From assembly GCA_947595555.1 (NCBI GenBank), contig CANQES010000025.1:1-16736 (forward strand): a stretch of DNA of 16,736 nucleotides. The letters are read 5' to 3'. The position numbers and the translations under genes are program-made. Positions 1 to 7,157 of this stretch are shown here, in pieces (position 1 is the first letter of the stretch; each line of letters starts with the position of its first letter). This stretch comes from an uncultured Clostridia bacterium (GTDB lineage: Bacteria > Bacillota > Clostridia > TANB77 > CAG-508). A model generated the notes under the pieces. The model was given only the letters and a program-made list of their open reading frames with translations, was not told the origin of the DNA and did no database searches.

Positions 1-20
1 CTTTGAAAAAATATTTTTAG

Positions 21-116
21 AATAAAAAGTATATTGATTATACTATCATTTATATAAAAAATCAAGAAAATGAAAAATTTATAGTTAAAATAGTTGATAA
101 TAAAATTAGAAATTGA
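21..116 (+). pseudogene. Possible 3' tail of a gene entering from the left edge
   Basis: From 21 a frame stays open for 31 codons to a TGA at 114-116 and reads like real protein (it contains the run ENEKFIVKIVDNK). It has no start codon, and a TAG at 18-20 lies just upstream in the same frame. A second frame at 2-25 (FEKIFLE, then stop) ends where this one begins, so the two pieces could be one gene tail broken by a frameshift. The tail overlaps the -35 of the methyltransferase promoter. The family is not recognisable, and chance openness in AT-rich DNA is a real alternative. Confidence 0.22.
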
Positions 117-122
117 TATAAT
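94..122 (+). promoter_or_regulatory. SigA-type promoter of the methyltransferase gene
   Basis: A -35 TTGATA (94-99) and a perfect -10 TATAAT (117-122) are separated by 17 bases. They are followed by a short leader and a ribosome binding site (GAGGT, 136-140) six bases before the ATG at 147. No copy of the 10-bp C-box half-site found upstream of the C gene is present here, so direct control of the methyltransferase by the C protein is not indicated. Confidence 0.7.
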
Positions 123-146
123 ATTACAAAAGTATGAGGTAATAAA

Positions 147-1718
147 ATGTATAATCAACTAACAATAAATATAGATATAAAAGATAATAATTTAGAAAAA
201 GAATATTCAAGAAAAATGTCTCAAGAACATATAAAAAAATATGGGCAATATTTTACAGATAAGAATATAGCTGAATTTATGGTTAAATGGGCATGTAAAG
301 ACGCTAGAAATGTACTGGATCCTGCAGTTGGAAATAGTATTTTTTTTAAGGAAATTGTGAAGAATTATAAAAATTGTGTTTTAGATGGTTATGAAATAGA
401 CCAAAAAATATTAGAGTTCTTTGGTAACCCAGCAAATGCAAATATATATAATTTAGACTACTTAACCAATGATTGGGAAAAAAAATATGATGCGATTGTT
501 TGCAATCCTCCATATAATAAATTTCAAGCTATAGATAATAGAAAAGAAATTATAAAACAAATTTTTTATAATACTAATATAAAATTTAGTAGTTATACTA
601 ATATATATATATATTTCTTATTAAAAAGCATATATCAATTATCAGAACAAGGTAAATTAGCATATATTATACCAACAGAGTTTTTAAATTCTAAATATGG
701 AGAAAAAATAAAGGAAATATTAATTGACAGAAAACTTTTAAATGCAATTATAAATTTTGACAATAATTCTGAATTATTTTTTAATGCAACAACAACTAGT
801 TGCATTTTATTGATAGATAAATCAATAAAAAATGAAATTAAGTTTTATAATTTAAAATCAATTGACGAATTAAATATGATAAATGAAGAACTTTTTTCCG
901 AAAAATACTGCATTAAAGTTAAATATAAAAATATTAATGCAAAAGAAAAATGGCGTTGCTATTTAAAACATGAAAATAATAATAGTAATAAACAATATAA
1001 AAACATAAAAAAAATTTCAGAATTTTGTTCTGTTAAAAGAGGAATTGCTACTGGAGATAATGAATTTTTTTGTTTATCTAAATCAAAAATGAAACAATAT
1101 AAAATACCAATTCAAAGTGTAAGTAATTGTATATGTAAATCAGCATATATATCTAATCCTATATTTCAAAAAAAAGATTTTGAGATATTAAAAGAGAAGG
1201 ACAAAACAGTATTCTTACTAGATATTAATGAAAATGATGAAAATATGGTTAAAAACTATATATCTATGGGAATAAAAAAAGGTGTAAATAAAAGATATCT
1301 TCCTGCTAATAGAAAAAAATGGTATATAATGGAACAAAAAGATGTTGCACCTATATGGGTAAGTTCAGCATGTAGAGATAAAATTAAATTTATAAGAAAT
1401 TTAACAGATTCAAAGACTTTAACGACATTTCACTCTATTTTTGTAAATAAAAATTATGAAAAGGATACAGATTTAATTTTTTGTTATTTTTTGACACCTA
1501 TAGCTCAAAGTCTTATTAATGATAATAGGAAAGAACTAGGAAACGGGCTAAATAAATTTCAACCAAATGACTTAAATTCAGCAAATATGCTAGACTTAAA
1601 TATACTAACAAAAGATGATAGAAAAAAAATATTAAATATTTATGATGATATGAAAAATTCATATAACTACAATCAAGTAGAACAAATTAATGAAATAATA
1701 AATAAATATATAAAATGA
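147..1718 (+). CDS. Type II DNA N6-adenine methyltransferase (gamma class, TaqI/Eco57I-like)
   Basis: This 523-residue protein is predicted to transfer a methyl group from S-adenosylmethionine to adenine N6 in a specific DNA site, protecting the chromosome from the partner endonuclease. A motif X-like stretch (GQYFTDKNIAEFM, about 33-45) comes first. Motif I follows (LDPAVG, 57-62; a variant of the usual DPACGSG), then an acidic motif II (GYEID, 81-85) and the catalytic motif IV NPPY (120-123). The order X-I-IV with a long C-terminal half is that of gamma-class enzymes. Residues from about 285 onward (starting ISEFCSVKRGIATGDNEF) resemble a TaqI-like target recognition domain. The gene converges on the endonuclease gene with only seven bases between stop codons. 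Its base use is much richer in A and T than the housekeeping genes, which fits horizontal transfer. The target sequence cannot be read from the protein. Confidence 0.9.
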   Translation: MYNQLTINIDIKDNNLEKEYSRKMSQEHIKKYGQYFTDKNIAEFMVKWACKDARNVLDPAVGNSIFFKEIVKNYKNCVLDGYEIDQKILEFFGNPANANIYNLDYLTNDWEKKYDAIVCNPPYNKFQAIDNRKEIIKQIFYNTNIKFSSYTNIYIYFLLKSIYQLSEQGKLAYIIPTEFLNSKYGEKIKEILIDRKLLNAIINFDNNSELFFNATTTSCILLIDKSIKNEIKFYNLKSIDELNMINEELFSEKYCIKVKYKNINAKEKWRCYLKHENNNSNKQYKNIKKISEFCSVKRGIATGDNEFFCLSKSKMKQYKIPIQSVSNCICKSAYISNPIFQKKDFEILKEKDKTVFLLDINENDENMVKNYISMGIKKGVNKRYLPANRKKWYIMEQKDVAPIWVSSACRDKIKFIRNLTDSKTLTTFHSIFVNKNYEKDTDLIFCYFLTPIAQSLINDNRKELGNGLNKFQPNDLNSANMLDLNILTKDDRKKILNIYDDMKNSYNYNQVEQINEIINKYIK

Positions 1719-1746
1719 AAACTTCCTAAAAGAAGTTTTTATTTTT
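1718..1746. terminator. Shared bidirectional terminator between methyltransferase and endonuclease genes
   Basis: An 8-bp stem (1718-1725 with 1732-1739, AAAACTTC/GAAGTTTT) encloses a six-base loop and is followed on the plus strand by a T-rich run to 1746. On the minus strand the stem is followed by TTTT-C-ATTTTA, a weaker T tract. It sits exactly where the two genes converge; the endonuclease stop codon lies in the loop and the methyltransferase stop codon touches the stem. Its position argues for use in both directions. Confidence 0.65.
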
Positions 1747-2367
1747 TAACTTTTTTGATTTAGCGATATTATTTTCAGCAATAAGTAATTCAAGAAATTC
1801 TTGTGGGGTCCTTTTTATTGCATTTTTTAAATTTTTATATTTAGATGATTGGAGATTACCATTATTACTTGGATTTACATATACATCTGGAATCCAAGCA
1901 GTAGGAAATACAATACAATTTTCTAAACCAATCGTCATATCAGGGTTAAACTTTATAACAAATGTTGCAATGTATAAATTGGCATTAGGATTATCCCTAT
2001 AGAATTTTATTAATTTTTCTGCTTTTGAAATATCATCTTTATTAGTTCTTCCTCCTAATACTGAAGATTTAATATTTACATATGATTCTACTGATTTTCC
2101 ATAACAAAACTTAAAATCATATACACCAACTTCAGATGAGGCAGGATGAACACTGTCAAAACCTAATTCTTTTGACTTACTTTCCAAGTTTTGACTTATA
2201 ACTTCTTCTACAATTCTCCATACAGTTCTACCTTTAGCTGCTTTTCTCCAACCAAATGGCATTATCTTATTATTCGCAATAGGAATATTTCCTATTTTCT
2301 TTATTAATTCTAATAATTTACTTTCTAAATATTTTCTTTCTATTTCTAAAGATTCATAATTATCCAT
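1726..2367 (-). CDS. Putative type II restriction endonuclease (partner of the methyltransferase)
   Basis: This 213-residue protein is inferred to be the cutting enzyme of the R-M system, chiefly from its position. It directly follows a C-protein gene and converges on a DNA methyltransferase. Numbered from the ATG at 2367, it has a basic segment (GWRKAAKGR), a helix with Glu54/Glu55, a strand VGVYDFKF with Asp84, and a strand SYVNIKSS with Lys100. Their order and spacing fit a PD-(D/E)XK nuclease core, with Asn98 in the D/E-x-K position. This is a motif reading, not a family match. A TTG at 2388 would extend the frame by seven codons into the C gene but has no ribosome binding site. The ATG at 2367 has GAGG about six bases upstream, inside the last codons of the C gene, and lies one base after the C-gene stop, implying coupled translation. 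It is AT-rich like its partners. Confidence 0.7.
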   Translation of the reverse strand: MDNYESLEIERKYLESKLLELIKKIGNIPIANNKIMPFGWRKAAKGRTVWRIVEEVISQNLESKSKELGFDSVHPASSEVGVYDFKFCYGKSVESYVNIKSSVLGGRTNKDDISKAEKLIKFYRDNPNANLYIATFVIKFNPDMTIGLENCIVFPTAWIPDVYVNPSNNGNLQSSKYKNLKNAIKRTPQEFLELLIAENNIAKSKKLKNKNFF

Positions 2368-2368
2368 T

Positions 2369-2581
2369 TTATTCCTCAATTCCTTCAAATAATTTACTTA
2401 GACTGATTCCTAATCCATCTGAAATTTTTTTTATATTAATAATAGAAATATTTCTTTTTCCAGCTTCAACAGAGGCAAAATATGTTCTATCCATTTCAAT
2501 TTTTAAAGCAAATTTCTCTTGGCTTAATCCAGTTTGAGCTCGTAATTCTTTTATCCTTTTTCCAAGTTTTTTTGTTATCAT
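2369..2581 (-). CDS. Controller (C) protein of the R-M system, XRE-type helix-turn-helix
   Basis: This 70-residue protein is almost entirely one XRE/Cro-CI helix-turn-helix domain. The recognition region LSQEKFALKIEMDRTYFASVEAGKRN (about 19-44, written here in pieces: LSQEKFALK, then DRTYFASVEAGKRN) closely resembles known C proteins, which often read DRTYISxIERGKRNPS. C proteins are dimeric regulators. They delay endonuclease expression after an R-M system enters a new host, first activating and then repressing their own promoter. Support comes from the endonuclease gene lying one base downstream in the same transcript and from the tandem C-box at 2616-2641. The start is an ATG with AGGTGA six bases upstream. 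A plain XRE regulator is the alternative, but size, context and operator all point to a C protein. Confidence 0.88.
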   Translation of the reverse strand: MITKKLGKRIKELRAQTGLSQEKFALKIEMDRTYFASVEAGKRNISIINIKKISDGLGISLSKLFEGIEE

Positions 2582-2601
2582 TAAATCACCTGCCTTATCA
2601 A

Positions 2602-2629
2602 ATTATATCTTTTTATGATTATAAGACAA
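2602..2629 (-). promoter_or_regulatory. Promoter of the C-endonuclease operon
   Basis: On the minus strand a -35 TTGTCT (2624-2629) and a perfect -10 TATAAT (2602-2607) are separated by 16 bases. Transcription would begin near 2595, leaving a short leader before the C-gene ribosome binding site. The -35 lies between and partly inside the two C-box half sites. This is the arrangement expected if a C dimer on the distal site activates and a second dimer on the proximal site blocks RNA polymerase. Confidence 0.65.
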
Positions 2630-2641
2630 CTGATTATAAGT
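2616..2641 (-). promoter_or_regulatory. Tandem C-box operator of the controller protein
   Basis: A 10-base direct repeat, TGATTATAAG on the plus strand, occurs at 2616-2625 and again at 2631-2640, a 15-base period. Read on the minus strand, the halves are ACTTATAATC and CTTATAATCA, each nearly self-complementary. From memory, they closely resemble the half sites of characterised C-protein operators (ACTTATAGTC and GATTATAGTC in the Esp1396I system), with the same 26-base layout. The block overlaps the -35 of the C-operon promoter and lies 35 bases before the C start codon. It also lies between the C operon and the divergent gene at 2718, so it could affect both. Confidence 0.78.
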
Positions 2642-2666
2642 AACAAAACGCAAAATGTTTGAGATA

Positions 2667-2695
2667 TTGAAAAATGTTGTATTTTTTGATAGAAT
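2667..2695 (+). promoter_or_regulatory. SigA-type promoter of the small divergent gene
   Basis: A -35 TTGAAA (2667-2672) and a -10 TAGAAT (2690-2695) are 17 bases apart. Transcription would start near 2702, immediately before the ribosome binding site at 2705-2710. This rules out the upstream ATG at 2655 as the protein start, because it precedes the promoter. Confidence 0.6.
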
Positions 2696-2717
2696 AATAT
2701 CGAAAAGAGGGATAAAA

Positions 2718-3023
2718 ATGAATGACGATAATGCCTTAATAAGTACAGCAGTTTTGACTGCGATTTGGGATGACCAACATAAAGATAATATTGAGTTAAT
2801 AATACCATTTATAATTAACATTATTTACAACAACTATAAAGTGGATGATGTAATAGATGAAGAACTGATAATAAAACAATTAAAAAATAAATTTTGTTTT
2901 AACAAGTTTCCACATGCTATTTTAAAAATAATATTAAATCGAATGAAAAAAAAGAAAATTTTAAAATTAGAAAATAAAAAATTTATTGTTGTGGAAAATC
3001 TTGTAAAAGATTCTAAAGAATAA
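2718..3023 (+). CDS. Unrecognised 101-residue protein, probably a truncated gene
   Basis: I do not recognise this protein. It starts at the ATG at 2718, with AAGAGG (2705-2710) seven bases upstream and its own promoter just before. The N-terminal part (ALISTAVLTAIWDDQHKDNIELIIPFIINIIY) is mostly helical and hydrophobic without a convincing membrane span. Residues about 40-95 alternate helices with a basic stretch (ILNRMKKKKILKLENKKFIVVEN) that could be a winged-helix fold. It is divergent from the C gene and very AT-rich, so it belongs to the accessory island. A coding-like frame continues beyond its stop in the -1 frame to 3196, so the present stop may be a frameshift product and this may be the N-terminal part of a once longer protein. 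A role in defence is suggested only by location. Confidence 0.5.
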   Translation: MNDDNALISTAVLTAIWDDQHKDNIELIIPFIINIIYNNYKVDDVIDEELIIKQLKNKFCFNKFPHAILKIILNRMKKKKILKLENKKFIVVENLVKDSKE

Positions 3024-3196
3024 AGAGAGATAAAAGCATAAAAAATTTAGATAATGTTAGTAATTGTTTGACTAAAAATTATTTAAAAGCTAGTGGATTT
3101 GTAGCATCAGTAAAAAATGATCCAGATCTTGTAACAAAGGATAATATTTTACAGTTTCTTACTAAAAGTGATGCAAAAATATTTATAAATAATTGA
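3017..3196 (+). pseudogene. Frameshifted continuation of the preceding gene, or remnant of another gene
   Basis: This frame, -1 relative to the gene at 2718, is open from 3017 to a TGA at 3194-3196. It reads as plausible protein (LDNVSNCLTKNYLKASGFVAS, later DNILQFLTKSDAKIFINN). It has no ATG and no ribosome binding site of its own and overlaps the last seven bases of the preceding gene. A single-base change near 3017-3021 would join the two into one product of about 155 residues. I see no convincing slippery site for programmed frameshifting, so mutation is more likely. The family is unknown. Confidence 0.35.
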
Positions 3197-3246
3197 TAAA
3201 ATATTGCTATGTCACCAAAACAGTAACGCCAATTATATAAAAATAC

Positions 3247-3275
3247 TTGTAAAATATTAGAAAATATGTTAAAAT
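3247..3275 (+). promoter_or_regulatory. SigA-type promoter of pheS-pheT
   Basis: A -35 TTGTAA (3247-3252) and a -10 TAAAAT (3270-3275) are 17 bases apart, giving a leader of about 80 bases before pheS. The leader is too short for a complete T-box and has no terminator or specifier stem I can recognise. The rest of the 3197-3246 spacer shows nothing notable. Confidence 0.6.
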
Positions 3276-3360
3276 ATCATTTATCAGTGCTATTAAGGAT
3301 AGAGGTTTCGTTCTAGTAAAATAGATAATATGACTTTAAATCTGAAAAAGGAGAGTAATT

Positions 3361-4380
3361 ATGAAAGAACAAATTGCAAAAATGAAAGAAAATTCATTAA
3401 AAGAAATAGAAAAATGTATAGATGAAAAGCAGTTAAATGAAGTAAAAGTTAAATATCTTGGAAAAAAAGGGGAATTGACAGTTATACTTAGAGGAATGGA
3501 AACGTTGCAACCAGAAGAAAGACCAATTATTGGGAAATTAGTGAATCAAGTAAGAGATGAATTAGAAACATTATTGCAAAAAAAGGAAAATGAATTTAAG
3601 AGAAAAGAATTAGAAAAAAAATTAGAAACAGAAAATATAGATGTTACAGAGCCAAGCAAAAAAATAAAATTGGGAACATTACATCCAATAACGCAAATCA
3701 TAAACGAAGTAGAAGAAATATTCTTAGGCATGGGATATCAAATAGCAGATGGTCCTGAAGTTGAAAAAGCAATTTACAACTTTGATAAGTTAAACACACC
3801 ACCAGACCATCCAGCAAGAGATTTACAAGATACATTTTATATTACAGAAAATATATTACTAAGAAGTCAAACATCGCCTGTACAAGCAAGAGTAATGGAA
3901 ACTCAAAAACCTCCAATAAAAATAATCTGTCCAGGAACAGTATATCGTTCTGATAGTGTAGATGCTACGCATTCGCCAGTATTTCATCAAATTGAAGGAT
4001 TAGTAGTAGATAAAAATGTAGCTATGACTGATTTAAAAGGAACATTAGAAATGTTTGCAAAAAAATGTCTAGGCGAAAATACAAAAATAAGATTTAGACC
4101 ACATCATTTTCCATTTACAGAGCCAAGTGCGGAAGCGGACGTATCTTGTTTCGTATGTGGAGGAAAAGGTTGTAAGGTATGTAAAGGAGAAGGCTGGATA
4201 GAGTTACTAGGATGTGGAATGGTACATCCAAATGTATTAAAATTTTGTGGCATAAGTCCAGAAGAATATTCGGGATTTGCATTCGGGTTTGGAGTAGAAA
4301 GAATTGCAATGGCAAAATTCGGAATTGATGATATGAGATTATTATATGAAAATGATGCAAGATTTTTAAAACAGTTTTAG
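3361..4380 (+). CDS. pheS: Phenylalanyl-tRNA synthetase alpha subunit
   Basis: The catalytic subunit of the cytoplasmic alpha2-beta2 synthetase that activates phenylalanine with ATP and charges tRNA-Phe. The 339-residue protein has the usual N-terminal coiled-coil arm (about 1-90), which contacts tRNA. The class II catalytic core follows, with SQTSPVQARVME (169-180), the motif 2 region around YRSDSVDATHSP (195-206) and motif 3 GFGVERIAM (309-317). A four-cysteine knuckle, C-x2-C-x4-C-x2-C at Cys263, 266, 271 and 274, lies in the core; similar knuckles occur in many Firmicutes PheS proteins. The ATG at 3361 has AAGGAG seven bases upstream. pheT follows after 72 bases with no terminator, so the two are likely co-transcribed. 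Length and motifs are normal. Confidence 0.98.
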   Translation: MKEQIAKMKENSLKEIEKCIDEKQLNEVKVKYLGKKGELTVILRGMETLQPEERPIIGKLVNQVRDELETLLQKKENEFKRKELEKKLETENIDVTEPSKKIKLGTLHPITQIINEVEEIFLGMGYQIADGPEVEKAIYNFDKLNTPPDHPARDLQDTFYITENILLRSQTSPVQARVMETQKPPIKIICPGTVYRSDSVDATHSPVFHQIEGLVVDKNVAMTDLKGTLEMFAKKCLGENTKIRFRPHHFPFTEPSAEADVSCFVCGGKGCKVCKGEGWIELLGCGMVHPNVLKFCGISPEEYSGFAFGFGVERIAMAKFGIDDMRLLYENDARFLKQF

Positions 4381-4452
4381 TTTAGTTATAAAAGAGTATA
4401 AAAAAGCAAGTAAGAGGAAATAAATCAAATGCAAATGTAAAGGAGAACAGTA

Positions 4453-6855
4453 ATGAAAGCAAGTGTAGAATGGTTAAGTGAATATAGTGATATTGATGTA
4501 GATGCTATTACATTGAGTAATATTTTAACTATGACAGGTTCAAAAGTAGAAACTGTAAATCAATTAGGAAATGATATAAAGAATGTAGTAGTAGGAAAAA
4601 TTTTAGAAGTAAAAAAACATCCAGATGCTGATAAATTAGTAGTAACTAAAGTTGATGTAGGTACAGAGAAAATGCAAATTGTAACAGGAGCTCCAAATAT
4701 TCATGTTGGAGATATTGTGCCAATTGCTAAGGACGGATCTGATTTACCAGGTGGAGTAAAAATTAAAAAGAGTATGTTTAGAGGAATAGAATCTTGTGGA
4801 ATGATGTGTTCTTTAGGAGAATTAAACCTTGACATAGCTAATTATCCCGATCAAATTGAAAATGGAATCATGATATTAGGGGAAAAGCATGAAAAAGATA
4901 TAGGTAAAGATATTGTAGAAGTTTTGAACTTAAAAGAAGATATAATCGATTTTGAGATTACATCAAACAGACCAGATTGTTTATCAATTGAAGGATTAGG
5001 AAGAGAAACAGCAGTATCATTGAATAAACCATTTAAAAATCCAAGAAAAAATATTGATGAATTAAAAATAGAAGACAAAAAGGACATAGAAGGATTAAAA
5101 GTAGATATTACTGCACCAGACTTATGCTATAGATATGTAGCAAGAGTTGTAAAAAATGTAAAAATTGGTCCATCACCAGAATGGATGGTAAGAAGGCTAA
5201 AAGCATGTGGTGTTAGAAGTATTAATAACATAGTTGATATAACTAACTATGTAATGTTAGAAATGGGTCAACCAATGCATGCATTTGATATTAATTCTAT
5301 TGCAGGGAAACATATTACTGTAAGAAGAGCAAAAAAAGGGGAGAAAATTGTAACATTAGATGAGCAGGAAAGAATTTTGGACGAAGAAAATTTAGTAATA
5401 GCAGATGATGAAAAAGCAGTTGCTATTGCTGGAGTTATGGGAGGGCTCAATTCAGAAATAGAAGAAAATACACAAACTGTTGTGTTTGAATCTGCTGTAT
5501 TTAATGGTGGTAGTGTTAGAAAAACAGCTAAAAAAGTTGGATTAAGAACAGAAGCGTCATCTCGCTTTGAAAAAGGACTATCTGCTGAAAATGCATTAAG
5601 AGCAGCTAATAGAGCAGTAGAATTAGTAATGTTACTTGGGGCTGGAGAAGCGGTGGATGGAAAAATAGACGTCTATCCAACTAAACAAGAAATGAAAAAA
5701 ATTAAATTAGATGTTGAGAGAATTAATAGCTTGTTAGGAACAAATTTAACAAAAAAAGACATGATAGACATTTTAGAAAAATTAGATATAAAAGTAGAAA
5801 ATGATGTAGTAATAAGCCCTTATTTTAGAATGGATTTAGAATTTGTGGCAGATATAGCAGAAGAGGTATGCCGTTTTTATGGATACGATAAATTAGATTT
5901 TACTTTAATGAAAGCAGATACTACATTAGGCATTAGAAATAAGGAACAAAAAATTCAAAAGAAAGTAAGAGAAACTCTAGTTAACAGAGGACTTTCAGAA
6001 ATTTATACATATGGATTTGTCAGTGAAAAAGACTTAGATATGTCTAATATCAGTAGTGAAATTAAAAAATATGCTATTACTATTCAAAATCCATTAAGTG
6101 ATGAATATAAATTGATGAGACCAACAACAGTTCCAAGTATGATGCAAACTTTAGCTATTAATAGCAATAAGAAAAATCAGCAAGTAAAATTTTTTGATTT
6201 ATCAAGAAGTTATCGAAATATGGAAAAAGAAGTTGAAAATGGAGAAGTGCCATTACAAGAGGACATTTTAACAATTGGAATGTATGGTGAAGATGTTGAT
6301 TTTTATAGCCTAAAAGGTATATTAGAAAATGTGTTAGAATCAATTAATATTAGATATTATGATATAGAAAAGGAAACCAAAAATACATCTTATCATCCAG
6401 GAAGATGTGCTAACATAAAAATAGGAATTGATACTATTGCAACATTAGGAGAAGTACATCCAGAAGTGTTAATGAATTACAATATTAAAGAAAGAGCTTA
6501 TCTAGCTGAAGTAAATGTAACAAAATTAGTAAAATATTCAAGAACTAACAAAGCTTATTCAGAAGTACCTAAATTTCCAGCAGTTGAAAGAGATATTGCA
6601 GTTATTGTAGATGAAAAAGTGGAAGTTGGTCAAATTGAAAAAATTATTACTAAAAAGTCTAAAAAATTGTTGGAAAGTATTGAATTATTTGATATTTATC
6701 GTAATGAAAAATTAGGGCAAAATAAGAAGAGTGTTGCTTATTCAATCATTTTTAGAGATAAAAATAAGACTTTAAGTGATGATGATATTAATACTACTAT
6801 GAATGTAATTGTTTCTGAATTGGAGAATAAACTAGGAGCAGAATTAAGAAAATAA
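4453..6855 (+). CDS. pheT: Phenylalanyl-tRNA synthetase beta subunit
   Basis: The large, non-catalytic subunit of phenylalanyl-tRNA synthetase; it provides tRNA binding and, in bacteria, editing of mischarged Tyr-tRNA-Phe. The 800-residue protein has the standard order of domains. These are an OB-fold tRNA-binding domain (about 39-150, VVVGKILEVKKHPDADKL), the B3/B4 region (about 210-395, with MGQPMHAFD and EASSRFEKGL), a B5 domain (about 400-480), a degenerate catalytic-like module, and a C-terminal ferredoxin-fold anticodon-binding domain (from about 700, KFPAVERDIAVIVDEKV). The ATG is preceded by AGGAG. It is the second gene of the pheS operon, and a long inverted-repeat element begins at its stop codon. 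Nothing is unusual in the protein. Confidence 0.98.
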   Translation: MKASVEWLSEYSDIDVDAITLSNILTMTGSKVETVNQLGNDIKNVVVGKILEVKKHPDADKLVVTKVDVGTEKMQIVTGAPNIHVGDIVPIAKDGSDLPGGVKIKKSMFRGIESCGMMCSLGELNLDIANYPDQIENGIMILGEKHEKDIGKDIVEVLNLKEDIIDFEITSNRPDCLSIEGLGRETAVSLNKPFKNPRKNIDELKIEDKKDIEGLKVDITAPDLCYRYVARVVKNVKIGPSPEWMVRRLKACGVRSINNIVDITNYVMLEMGQPMHAFDINSIAGKHITVRRAKKGEKIVTLDEQERILDEENLVIADDEKAVAIAGVMGGLNSEIEENTQTVVFESAVFNGGSVRKTAKKVGLRTEASSRFEKGLSAENALRAANRAVELVMLLGAGEAVDGKIDVYPTKQEMKKIKLDVERINSLLGTNLTKKDMIDILEKLDIKVENDVVISPYFRMDLEFVADIAEEVCRFYGYDKLDFTLMKADTTLGIRNKEQKIQKKVRETLVNRGLSEIYTYGFVSEKDLDMSNISSEIKKYAITIQNPLSDEYKLMRPTTVPSMMQTLAINSNKKNQQVKFFDLSRSYRNMEKEVENGEVPLQEDILTIGMYGEDVDFYSLKGILENVLESINIRYYDIEKETKNTSYHPGRCANIKIGIDTIATLGEVHPEVLMNYNIKERAYLAEVNVTKLVKYSRTNKAYSEVPKFPAVERDIAVIVDEKVEVGQIEKIITKKSKKLLESIELFDIYRNEKLGQNKKSVAYSIIFRDKNKTLSDDDINTTMNVIVSELENKLGAELRK

Positions 6856-7083
6856 AATCTTGAATATCCTATTACATAGCAGACTATGCTCCCAGTTTTA
6901 ATAATTATATTTTTTCATAACTTTGGTGTCGCAACTTCCATAATAAAAAATTAAATGTCAGTTGCTCCAAATCGCACTCGCATAGCTCGCTTGGTCGCTT
7001 ACGCAGTTATTTAAAATATAATTATTAAAACTGGGAGCATAGTCTGTTATGTAGAGGAAATTTACAAAAATATATAAGATTTT
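6854..7083. repeat. Long inverted-repeat element (MITE-like), possibly also the pheT terminator
   Basis: Two arms, 6880-6913 and 7013-7046, are perfectly complementary over 34 bases. With a few mismatches and a bulge the pairing extends to about 6868 and 7057, and a further AAAATCTT/AAGATTTT match (6854-6861 with 7076-7083) closes the base, followed by Ts. The 99-base centre contains a second nested stem (TTTGG and GCAAC at 6922-6926 and 6931-6935 pair with GTTGC and CCAAA at 6961-6965 and 6967-6971). It also has a markedly GC-rich patch (about 6972-7007, CGCACTCGCATAGCTCGC) unlike the surrounding DNA. There is no ORF inside. Size, long inverted repeats and foreign composition fit a miniature inverted-repeat transposable element. 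I see no clear target-site duplication. The whole would fold into a large hairpin in RNA. Confidence 0.65.
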
Positions 7084-7095
7084 TTTCAAAAAGGC

Positions 7096-7124
7096 TTGAC
7101 AAATCAACAAAAATGGTGTAAAGT
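7096..7124 (+). promoter_or_regulatory. Strong SigA-type promoter of the ylxM-ffh cluster
   Basis: A perfect -35 TTGACA (7096-7101) and a -10 TAAAGT (7119-7124) are 17 bases apart. Transcription would begin near 7131, some 27 bases before the ylxM start. It lies just outside the inverted-repeat element, so the SRP cluster is transcribed independently of pheST. Confidence 0.75.
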
Positions 7125-7157
7125 ATATTAGCATTACAAAGAAAAGAGGTAGTTTCT

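Noticed and set aside
2365..2388. TTG start at 2388 for the endonuclease
   Set aside because: There is no ribosome binding site before it, while the ATG at 2367 has GAGG at proper spacing.
2655..2717. Upstream ATG extending the small gene to 122 residues
   Set aside because: It precedes the promoter at 2667-2695 and has no ribosome binding site; the ATG at 2718 has both in place.
3276..3360. T-box or lysine riboswitch in the pheS leader
   Set aside because: The leader is only about 80 bases, with no specifier stem, no antiterminator or terminator pair, and only a short GATAGAGG resemblance.
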